Below, piece after piece: positions 58,268 through 64,000 of a stretch of DNA of 64,000 bases. The notes under the pieces are model-generated. The model ran no database searches. It was not told the origin of the DNA and saw nothing but the letters and a program-made list of their open reading frames with translations. Where the stretch lies: assembly GCF_019890635.1 (NCBI RefSeq), contig NZ_JAIOAB010000038.1:1-64000 (forward strand), given 5' to 3'. This stretch comes from Streptomyces sennicomposti. Lineage in GTDB: Bacteria > Actinomycetota > Actinomycetes > Streptomycetales > Streptomycetaceae. Each line of letters begins with the position of its first letter. Positions within the stretch are counted from its first letter, which is position 1. The position numbers were made by a program, and so were the translations under genes.

Positions 58268-58337
58268 CGACCCACCACCTCCGACCCACCACCTCCGACC
58301 CACCACCTCCGACCCACCACGTCCGACCCACCACCTC
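58268..58337 (+). repeat. Five tandem 14-bp repeats between convergent genes
   Basis: CGACCCACCACCTC is repeated five times (one copy with G for C) in the spacer between the LysR gene and the convergent hydrolase gene. The flanks also contain GTGCGGGGTCGG repeated around 58165-58250. Noncoding slippage repeat. Confidence 0.8.
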
Positions 58338-58392
58338 CGCCCCGGCGCCTCGGCGGCCCAGCCGGCCCGACCGGCCCGCGGCCCGAACGCCC

Positions 58393-59154
58393 CTACCAGC
58401 TCAGCGACTTCCCGAACCCCGCCGCCAGCGGCATCCGCAGCCCCAGCGGCGGCGGCGCGGCCAGCGCGTCCTGCACCGGACGGGACAGCGCCCGCCCGAA
58501 CAGCGTCCCCATCATGAAGTCGGCGGCGAGCGCGGCGACCTCGTCGCGGTACTGGCGCAGCCCGTGCCCGTCCGCGTGCACCTCGAACCGGCACACCTCC
58601 CGGTTGGCCTTCTTCGCCCGCGCCGCGAACCGGAAGGACAGTTCGGGGTCGGTGCGCGCGTCGTTGGTGCCGTGCACGATGAGCACCTGGCGCCCGGCGA
58701 GCTGCTTCACCGGTTCGGGGGAGGCGGCGACGTCGTCCTCGGGCAGCCAGGGGGCGATCGCCACCACCGAGTTGACGGCCTCGTGGCCGCCCGCGCGCAG
58801 CGCCGCCCGGCCGCCCATGTCCACTCCGGCCAGGCACACCGGGACGTCTCCGTAACGCCGTACGACCTCGTCCACCGCCCAGGCGGCGTCGCGGGCGAGA
58901 TGCTCCTCGCTGCCGTTCCAGCCGCGGTAGCGGTAGTGCACCACATGGGCGGCCAGGCCCTCCGCGCGGCCGGCCCGCACCAGCCGGCGTCCCAGCGCGC
59001 GCACCGAGGCGGTCGCCAGCAGCGGGGACGGTCTTCGGTCGGACACCTCCTGACCGCCCGGGAGCAGCAGCACCGCCCCGCTCACCGCCGTCGGCCCCGG
59101 GCCGAGCGTCCTCCCCAGCCGGGCCGTGCGAACCGGCGTCGCTTGCTGTGCCAT
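58393..59154 (-). CDS. Alpha/beta-hydrolase-fold protein with Asp at the nucleophile position
   Basis: A 253-residue protein with the alpha/beta-hydrolase layout: GAVLLLPGGQEVSDR (oxyanion loop), VVHYRYRGWNGSEEHLARDA, the nucleophile elbow spelled LAGVDMGGRAAL, the acid in VLIVHGTNDARTDP and the His in VHADGHGLRQYRDE. The elbow G-x-D-x-G has Asp where most esterases have Ser, as in haloalkane dehalogenases and epoxide hydrolases; alternatively it is inactive. No signal peptide is seen. ATG 59154 is followed downstream by unconserved QQATPVRTARLG. It is divergent from the adenosine deaminase gene. Confidence 0.78.
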   Translation of the reverse strand: MAQQATPVRTARLGRTLGPGPTAVSGAVLLLPGGQEVSDRRPSPLLATASVRALGRRLVRAGRAEGLAAHVVHYRYRGWNGSEEHLARDAAWAVDEVVRRYGDVPVCLAGVDMGGRAALRAGGHEAVNSVVAIAPWLPEDDVAASPEPVKQLAGRQVLIVHGTNDARTDPELSFRFAARAKKANREVCRFEVHADGHGLRQYRDEVAALAADFMMGTLFGRALSRPVQDALAAPPPLGLRMPLAAGFGKSLSW

Positions 59155-59285
59155 GACAGAACAGTGTCAGAAGGGCCGGTGTACGCCACCCGTCCGTGCG
59201 GTCACCGTTGCGTATCGACAATTCCGCCCGTGCGAAGGCGGGGTGTGAACGGGCGGTGTTCCGCATGGCTGCGGCACGGCGCTTT

Positions 59286-59297
59286 CTACGCGCGTAG
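59286..59297 (+). promoter_or_regulatory. Perfect palindrome CTACGCGCGTAG before the adenosine deaminase gene
   Basis: A perfect 12-bp palindrome 16 nt before the ATG, overlapping a TAGGAG -10-like hexamer (59295-59300). It matches the motifs at 45327 and 46594, all in front of nucleoside genes. A bound protein here would block transcription start or early elongation. Confidence 0.65.
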
Positions 59298-59313
59298 GAG
59301 TTAGAGTGCGCCA

Positions 59314-60477
59314 ATGACGAGCCAGACTGCCCCCGCGGGAAACACACCGAGCCGGGACCAGATCCTCCGGGCGCCCAAAGTTCTGCTGCACGATCACCTG
59401 GACGGCGGCCTGCGCCCGGCCACCGTCGTCGAACTCGCCCGGGAATGCGGGTACTCCCGACTCCCCGACACCGAACCGGACAAACTCGGCCTGTGGTTCC
59501 GCGAGGCCGCCGACTCCGGTTCCCTGGAACGCTATCTGGAGACCTTCTCGCACACCGTCGCCGTGATGCAGAACCGCGACGCCCTCGTCCGGGTCGCCCG
59601 CGAGTGCGCCGAGGACCTCGCCGCCGACGGCGTCGTCTACGCCGAGGTCCGCTACGCCCCCGAACAGCACCTGGAGGGCGGGCTGAGTCTGGAGGAGGTC
59701 GTGGAGGCCGTCAACGAGGGCTTCCGGGAAGGGGAACGGGCCGCCCTCGCCGACGGCCGGCGCATCCGCATCGGCGCCCTGCTCACCGCGATGCGGCACG
59801 CGGCGCGCTCCCTGGAGATCGCCGAACTCGCCGACCGCTACCGGGACTCGGGCGTCGTCGGCTTCGACATCGCGGGCGCCGAGGCCGGTTACCCGCCCAC
59901 CCGGCATCTGGACGCCTTCGAGTTCCTGAAGCGGGCCAACAACCACTTCACCATCCACGCCGGGGAGGCCTTCGGGCTGCCGTCCATCTGGCAGGCGCTG
60001 CAGTGGTGCGGCGCCGACCGGCTCGGGCACGGGGTGCGCATCATCGACGACATCACCGTCCGCGAGGACGGCACGGTCGAACTCGGGCGGCTGGCCTCCT
60101 ACGTCCGCGACAAGCGCATCCCGCTGGAGCTGTGCCCCAGCTCCAACCTCCAGACCGGCGCGGCGGCCTCGTACGCCGAACACCCGATCGGACTGCTGCG
60201 CCGGCTGCATTTCCGGGCCACCGTGAACACGGACAATCGTCTTATGTCCCACACGAGTATGAGCCAGGAATTCGAGCACCTTGTCGAGGCTTTCGGCTAC
60301 ACGCTCGACGACCTGCAATGGTTCACCGTCAACGGAATGAAGTCGGCGTTCATTCCTTTCGATGAACGTCTGGCGATGATCAATGATGTGATCAAGCCCG
60401 GATACGCGGCGCTGAAATCCGAATGGCTGTTTAAGCAGACCGCGCCCACCAGCGGTTCCTCGCCATTCGGGGGATGA
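59314..60477 (+). CDS. add: Adenosine deaminase
   Basis: A 387-residue metal-dependent deaminase converting adenosine and deoxyadenosine to (deoxy)inosine. Motifs: zinc-binding HDHLDGG (residues 26-32), substrate region EVRYAPEQHLEGGLS, FDIAGAEAG, the zinc His and Glu pair in FTIHAGEAFGLPS, RLGHGVRI, and the metal Asp in VNTDNRLMSHTS. The length and ending (LDDLQWFTVNGMKSAFIPFDERL) agree with bacterial class I enzymes. ATG 59314 has a poor ribosome site (GTGCGCCA), and the promoter carries the nucleoside-regulon palindrome only 16 nt upstream. It links purine nucleosides imported by the Bmp transporter to inosine breakdown. Confidence 0.95.
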   Translation: MTSQTAPAGNTPSRDQILRAPKVLLHDHLDGGLRPATVVELARECGYSRLPDTEPDKLGLWFREAADSGSLERYLETFSHTVAVMQNRDALVRVARECAEDLAADGVVYAEVRYAPEQHLEGGLSLEEVVEAVNEGFREGERAALADGRRIRIGALLTAMRHAARSLEIAELADRYRDSGVVGFDIAGAEAGYPPTRHLDAFEFLKRANNHFTIHAGEAFGLPSIWQALQWCGADRLGHGVRIIDDITVREDGTVELGRLASYVRDKRIPLELCPSSNLQTGAAASYAEHPIGLLRRLHFRATVNTDNRLMSHTSMSQEFEHLVEAFGYTLDDLQWFTVNGMKSAFIPFDERLAMINDVIKPGYAALKSEWLFKQTAPTSGSSPFGG

Positions 60478-60602
60478 CCGGGAAACGGGGCCGGCCGGCC
60501 GCCTTCACCGTCCGTCCGCATTCCGGTGTTTGCGGGCGACGGGCGGCCGTGCTTACGGTCGAGAACCGCTCAGTCCCCCGTCTCAGTCAAGGACGCGTTT
60601 TC

Positions 60603-60950
60603 ATGAAGCAGTCTGCTGCCAAGACCCTCGGTGTCGCCGCTCTCGGCGCCGCTTTCGCCGCCGTCGGCGCGGGCGCCGCGAACGCCGCGCCGGCCGTGCC
60701 GGACGCCGGTCAGGCGCTGGGCGCCGTCGCCAAGGAGCTGCCGACGGGGAACGTCGCCCAGCTGCCCGGGGCCGGCCGTGCGCTGGACCAGGCCGAGCCC
60801 GTGCTCGGCTCGGGTCTCTCCGCCGCCCAGCCGGCCGCCCGCGACCTCCAGCACGGCCCGGTCGAGCCGGTCGCCGGGCTGCTCGGCGGCATGCCGGTGC
60901 AGAGCATGCCCACCAACGGCGTGCAGGTGAACGGCTTCCCCCTCGGCTGA
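60603..60950 (+). CDS. Small secreted protein (115 aa)
   Basis: ATG 60603 with AAGGA 9 nt upstream opens a frame with a clear Sec signal peptide (KTLGVAALGAAFAAVGAGAANA, cleavage after about residue 28, ANA-AP). The mature part of about 87 residues is Ala/Gly/Pro-rich and lacks cysteines: LPTGNVAQLPGAGRALDQ, LQHGPVEPVAGLLGG and GVQVNGFPLG at the end. It resembles small secreted streptomycete proteins of unknown role in the aerial-mycelium or wall layer but has no chaplin signature. A strong bidirectional hairpin follows. Confidence 0.75.
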   Translation: MKQSAAKTLGVAALGAAFAAVGAGAANAAPAVPDAGQALGAVAKELPTGNVAQLPGAGRALDQAEPVLGSGLSAAQPAARDLQHGPVEPVAGLLGGMPVQSMPTNGVQVNGFPLG

Positions 60951-61001
60951 CCGACGCCGACGCCGGTGCCCACGCCGGCGCCGAGCCGTCACAGGCGCCG
61001 A

Positions 61002-61050
61002 TACGCCGCCGGGGCGCGCCCTTCGCTTCAGGGTGCGCCCCGGCGGCGTA
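61002..61050. terminator. 16-bp hairpin between convergent genes
   Basis: Arms 61002-61017 and 61035-61050 are perfect complements with a 17-nt loop, 50 nt after the secreted-protein stop and 40 nt past the stop of the convergent PspC gene. It can act on both strands. Confidence 0.85.
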
Positions 61051-61089
61051 CGCGCCCGGCGCCTGCCGGACGGCCCTGCGGGCGGCCTC

Positions 61090-61293
61090 CTACCAGGCCG
61101 CGCGGGCGGCCTTGTCCTCCGAGGGCAGCAGGATCCACAGCGCGAGGTAGACCAGGAACTGCGGTCCCGGCAGCAGGCACGAGACCAGGAAGATCACCCG
61201 CATCGTCGTCGCGGAGGTGCCGAAGCGCCGGGCCAGCGCGGCGCACACTCCGCCGATGACGCGGCCGTGGGTGGGGCGGGCAAGGGCGTTCAT
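61090..61293 (-). CDS. PspC-domain membrane protein
   Basis: A 67-residue protein that is almost wholly one PspC domain: HGRVIGGVCAALARRFGTSATTMRVIFLVSCLLPGPQFLVYLALWILLPSE. It has the GGVCAALA start, one long hydrophobic helix pair and the WILLP end. In Gram-negatives PspC senses membrane stress; stand-alone PspC proteins in actinobacteria are membrane-bound and of unproven role. ATG 61293 is the only start. It lies 66 nt downstream of the VanZ-like gene's stop in the same direction, so the two may be cotranscribed. Confidence 0.85.
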   Translation of the reverse strand: MNALARPTHGRVIGGVCAALARRFGTSATTMRVIFLVSCLLPGPQFLVYLALWILLPSEDKAARAAW

Positions 61294-61359
61294 CGTGATG
61301 CCTCCGTGGACCGTCGGTGGTGCGGGGCCTTTCCGTCGGCGCCCCGTCTGACATCCACG

Positions 61360-61941
61360 TTACGGAGACGAAGGGGGCAAAGCGTCACTCCATGGAGCGA
61401 TCCCGACCCTGGGAATCGTCGGGGTCCGACCCTGAGCCGCGTCCTCCTGGCGCACGGCGGAGCCGTCCAGCCGCTCGGCCCTGCGGCGGAGCCGGGAGCG
61501 GAGCGCGGGGACGGCCGCGAGATGGACGAGGGCGACCCCCAGCGTGTTCAGGAGCAGCGTGTCGACGTCCACCACCCGGCCCGGCACCCCGGTCTGCAGC
61601 AGGGCGATGCCCAGCGAGACCATGGCCCCCGCGGCGACCGTGCGGACGAGCGAGGCGAAGGTCGAGACGCAGAGCCGGCCGTGCGCCAGCGGCAGCAGCA
61701 CGCCCAGCGGCGCCAGCAGCCCCAGTCCCTCCCCGAGCCGCCGGACCGCCTCGTGGCCGCCCAGCGCCAGATCGGCGCGGATGGTGGCGAACGGACGCAG
61801 ATTGGCGGGCATCACCCAGGGGACGTCCAGCGGACGCAGCATCAGCCAGGCGACGAACGCGAGATGGGCGACGAGGAGGACACCTCCTGTCACGCGGACG
61901 CGGATCGCGGCGCTGCCGCCGATGGAGCCTTGACGCTGCAC
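61360..61941 (-). CDS. VanZ-like family membrane protein
   Basis: A 193-residue membrane protein with four helices: VTGGVLLVAHLAFVAWLMLRPLD, LGLLAPLGVLLPLAHGR, VAAGAMVSLGIALLQTGVPGRVVDVDTLLLNTLG and GVALVHLAAVPALR. The VDVDTLLLNTLGV segment is the VanZ/teicoplanin-resistance family signature (D-D-x-x-x-N). VanZ gives low-level teicoplanin resistance in enterococci; in Streptomyces such genes are common and mostly unlinked to glycopeptide clusters, so no resistance function is claimed. GTG 61941 is chosen from the start of the first helix; upstream in-frame residues are low complexity. The tail after LRRRAERLDG is not conserved. Confidence 0.82.
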   Translation of the reverse strand: MQRQGSIGGSAAIRVRVTGGVLLVAHLAFVAWLMLRPLDVPWVMPANLRPFATIRADLALGGHEAVRRLGEGLGLLAPLGVLLPLAHGRLCVSTFASLVRTVAAGAMVSLGIALLQTGVPGRVVDVDTLLLNTLGVALVHLAAVPALRSRLRRRAERLDGSAVRQEDAAQGRTPTIPRVGIAPWSDALPPSSP

Positions 61942-62148
61942 GCCACCCAAGACGCACCCATCCGCCCGCCCGGTTCCGCACCCACGCCCCGGACGGTGAG
62001 GCGCACGCCACACGGTGCGTCCACGACTCCGGGCGCACACCACACCGCGCGCGGGCGCACCGTGGGCCCGCCACTCCGCGCACGACTCCGCACGCCCACC
62101 GAGCCGGACCCACGCCCCACCCGCCGCGGGCCGCCCCGCCGCGCGCGC

Positions 62149-62841
62149 CTACTCGGCGGTCGCCTCCGTGGACGGCGGCTTCGTGGTGCCGGGGCGTGAG
62201 CGCAGGTCGTCCGTGCACTCGTAGCGGCGCGGCGCGGCGGCGTCGGGACCGCCGAGGACCACCGAGCCGTCGCCCTCGGCCGCCGCCGAGTCCGACAGCG
62301 TGCACACGATCTGCGCGAGCGCGTACGCGGACAGCGCGGCCGGGGCGGCGCCCAGCCGGAGCGTGTCCTCGGGGTCCTTGGGGTGCGGCCCGGCGACGGT
62401 CAGACCGCGCGGGACGTGCGTCGTGTACCCGGCGGCCTGCTCGCTCGCCGAGGGCTGCGCGGCCAGCTGCTCCAGCAGCCCCTGTGCCACGATCACCCGC
62501 CGCCGCGCGTCCGCCGTGCCCTCGGGCACCCGCACCACGCGGTCCACGGTCGCCAGCGAGGAGCCGCACAGCAGGAACACCTGTACGGGCACCCCGCGCT
62601 CGGCCTGCGTGGCCTGGTCGGGCTGGGTGAGCGAACAGGGCACCCGCGAGGGCGCGCCGCCGAAGTCGGTGGGCACCTCGGTGGGCCGGATCCCGCACCC
62701 GGCCAGCAGCAGGGCCAGCGCGGGCAGCGCCAGCAGCGCGCGCCCGCGCACCACCGCGCCCCGCCCGCCGCCGAGCCCGCGCCGACGCCCGCGTACGCGC
62801 CCGTACCCGTCTGCGCGCCCGCGCTCGTCCCCTGCCGTCAT
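62149..62841 (-). CDS. Lipoprotein encoded downstream of the AfsQ2-type kinase
   Basis: A 230-residue lipoprotein: Arg-rich N-terminus, hydrophobic stretch LLALPALALLLAGC (Cys49 as lipid site), then a globular part with VPVQVFLLCGSSLATVDRVVRVPEGTADARRRVIVAQGLLEQLAAQP, a GerMN-like pattern, and LSAYALAQIVCTLSDSAAA. ATG 62841 overlaps the kinase stop (ATGA), so it is translated with it. In S. coelicolor the gene beside afsQ2 (SCO4905) encodes such a lipoprotein; it may act as an external sensor or modulator of the kinase. The 207-nt spacer beyond it (61942-62148) holds only an imperfect hairpin (62011-62064). Confidence 0.85.
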   Translation of the reverse strand: MTAGDERGRADGYGRVRGRRRGLGGGRGAVVRGRALLALPALALLLAGCGIRPTEVPTDFGGAPSRVPCSLTQPDQATQAERGVPVQVFLLCGSSLATVDRVVRVPEGTADARRRVIVAQGLLEQLAAQPSASEQAAGYTTHVPRGLTVAGPHPKDPEDTLRLGAAPAALSAYALAQIVCTLSDSAAAEGDGSVVLGGPDAAAPRRYECTDDLRSRPGTTKPPSTEATAE

Positions 62842-64000
62842 CGGGCGCCTCCCTTCGACCCCTGGTCCGCGCCGCCGCTCTTCGCCCTGCCGCCGCCGCC
62901 CGCGCTGTCGTCGCCGTCGTCCTCGGCGGGCCGCTCGGTGAGCGCCGAGGCGTCCCGGGGCAGCCGCAGGGTGAACACCGCGCCGCCCTCGGGCGAGTTG
63001 GCGGCGGTGATGTCGCCGCCGTGGATGTGCGCGTTGTTCAGGGCGATGGACAGGCCCAGACCGCTGCCCTCGGAGCGCGGCCGGGACGCGCTCGCCTTGT
63101 AGAACCGGTCGAAGACGTGCGGCAGCACGTCCTCGGGGATGCCGGGACCGTGGTCGCGCACCCGGATGACGATCCACCCCGGCTCCGGCGGCCCGCCGCC
63201 CTCGCCGCTGTCGGCGCCGTCACCGCTTCCGGCGCCGTCACCGCCCTCCTCGCGCACCGAGACCCGGACCGGCGAGCCGCCGTGCTTGAGGGCGTTGCCG
63301 ATGAGGTTGGCGAGGATGACGTCCAGGCGGCGCGGGTCGAGACGGGCGTGGAGGCCGCGCTCGGCGTCCAGCTCCACCGCGTCCAGCCAGGCCCGGGCGT
63401 CGATGCAGGCGGTGATCTGGTCGGCGAGGTCCACGTCGTCCAGGACCAGCCGGGCCGTGCCCGCGTCGAAGCGGGTGACCTCCATCAGGTTCTCGACCAG
63501 GTCGTTCAGCCGCCGTGTCTCGCTGACCACCAGCCGCACCGCGGGCTCGATCATCGGGTCGAAGCCGCCGCCCTCGAACTCCAGCTCCTCCTCCAGCACC
63601 TCCGTCACGGCGGTGATGGCGGTCAGCGGCGTGCGCAGCTCATGGCTCATGTCGGCGACGAACCGCCGGGACGCCTCGTCGCGGGCGGCCATGTCGGCGA
63701 CACGTTTCTCCAGGGCCTCCGCCGCCTTGTTGAACGTCCGTGACAGATCGGCCAGTTCGTCCGTGCCGGACACCCGCAGCCGGGTGTCGAGCCGGCCCTC
63801 GCCGAGTCGGCGCGCGGCGATCCCGAGCCGGTGCACCGGCTTCAGCACCGTGGTGGCCGCGGCCTGCGCCAGCAGCGCCGCGCCGACCAGCGCCAGCGCG
63901 GTGGCCACCCCCAGCGACCAGGCCAGCGAGTTGAGGTCCTTGGCCTCCGGCTCCAGCGACTTGAGCATGTAGCCGGTCGGCCCGCCGCCGATGATCCGGG
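62838..64000 (-). CDS. afsQ2: AfsQ2-like sensor histidine kinase, N-terminus outside window
   Basis: The last 387 codons of a membrane sensor kinase; the frame is open to the window edge. Seen from the edge: the end of an extracytoplasmic domain (GGGPTGYMLKSLEP), a transmembrane helix (LGVATALALVGAALLAQAA), HAMP (RRLGEGRLDTRLRVSGTDELADLSRTFN), the H-box VADMSHELRTPLTAIT, then the ATP-binding N, D and G boxes NLIGNALKHGG, RDHGPGIPEDV and GSGLGLSIALNN. A Gly/Asp/Ser-rich insert splits the N and D boxes and a disordered tail ends the protein. Overlap with the small lipoprotein gene and gene order after add point to AfsQ2, which with AfsQ1 controls nitrogen/glutamate responses and antibiotics in S. 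coelicolor. MtrB was considered, but the next gene is too small for LpqB. Confidence 0.85.
   Translation of the reverse strand, partial: RIIGGGPTGYMLKSLEPEAKDLNSLAWSLGVATALALVGAALLAQAAATTVLKPVHRLGIAARRLGEGRLDTRLRVSGTDELADLSRTFNKAAEALEKRVADMAARDEASRRFVADMSHELRTPLTAITAVTEVLEEELEFEGGGFDPMIEPAVRLVVSETRRLNDLVENLMEVTRFDAGTARLVLDDVDLADQITACIDARAWLDAVELDAERGLHARLDPRRLDVILANLIGNALKHGGSPVRVSVREEGGDGAGSGDGADSGEGGGPPEPGWIVIRVRDHGPGIPEDVLPHVFDRFYKASASRPRSEGSGLGLSIALNNAHIHGGDITAANSPEGGAVFTLRLPRDASALTERPAEDDGDDSAGGGGRAKSGGADQGSKGGAR

Noticed and set aside
61360..61941. Glycopeptide resistance gene (VanZ)
   Set aside because: Membership in the VanZ-like family is supported, but there are no vanHAX or vanRS genes nearby and stand-alone members are common, so no resistance role is claimed.
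62011..62064. Inverted repeat CACGGTGCG / CGCACCGTG as terminator of the lipoprotein gene
   Set aside because: Arms are 9 bp with a 36-nt spacer in a repetitive GC-rich spacer; too weak to list as a terminator.
62149..62841. LpqB and hence an MtrAB-LpqB locus
   Set aside because: The lipoprotein is only 230 aa, lacking the beta-propeller of LpqB, and the position after add fits the afsQ region.

Overview
The window is a stretch of very GC-rich actinobacterial chromosome. Codon use, GTG starts, mycelial cell-wall genes and gene order match a Streptomyces core region. From memory the order follows the S. coelicolor SCO483x-SCO4906 segment: glyA, trpS, sdhCDAB, paired ECF sigma genes, a nonulosonate-glycan cluster, nucleoside ABC transporter, add, afsQ2. 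Both window edges cut genes: an ATP-grasp ligase on the left and the AfsQ2-type sensor kinase on the right. No tRNA, rRNA or CRISPR array was seen.

Layout. 1-8.9 kb: amide ligase, a ZTP-riboswitch-controlled glyA, trpS, a 2'-5' RNA ligase-like phosphoesterase, a DprE2-like reductase, YihY, a D-Ala-D-Ala carboxypeptidase and a small membrane protein. 9-13 kb: an orphan peptide-binding protein, TetR and VOC genes, an AraC remnant and a hydrolase. 13.3-17.5 kb: the succinate dehydrogenase operon and a uraD-like gene. 17.7-20.8 kb: a GH20 hexosaminidase and two hypotheticals. 20.9-30.4 kb: two paralogous ECF sigma genes (the second with a membrane partner) separated by an inserted island. The island holds a 209-bp MITE, a damaged gene, a DUF234-type ATPase and a lower-GC OLD nuclease/UvrD helicase pair that looks like a Gabija anti-phage system. 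30.7-34.8 kb: L,D-transpeptidase, acyl-CoA mutase large subunit, a Uma2-like protein and a LeuE exporter.

34.9-43.2 kb is a surface-glycan locus. It encodes a polysialyltransferase-like protein, a GT2 enzyme, a DUF6716 glycosyltransferase, a CMP-nonulosonate synthetase fused to a KdsC-like phosphatase, a NeuB synthase and another capsule-type transferase. Together these can make, dephosphorylate, activate and polymerise a nonulosonic acid, probably the Kdn of a teichulosonic acid as in S. coelicolor. A run of 16 C and long Ala-rich insertions make this locus unusual.

43.5-60.5 kb is dominated by nucleoside salvage. After an M20 amidohydrolase come a BMP-type lipoprotein, an ABC ATPase with an apparent ATC start, two permeases, cytidine deaminase and thymidine phosphorylase, and later adenosine deaminase. 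The lipoprotein gene, the ABC operon and add each carry a copy of the near-palindrome CTACGCGYGTAG at the promoter, which suggests one repressor controls nucleoside uptake and breakdown. Between them lie Uma2, AEC, STAS, ECF-sigma/SnoaL, MFS/LysR and hydrolase genes. The right end has a small secreted protein, PspC, VanZ-like, a lipoprotein and the sensor kinase.
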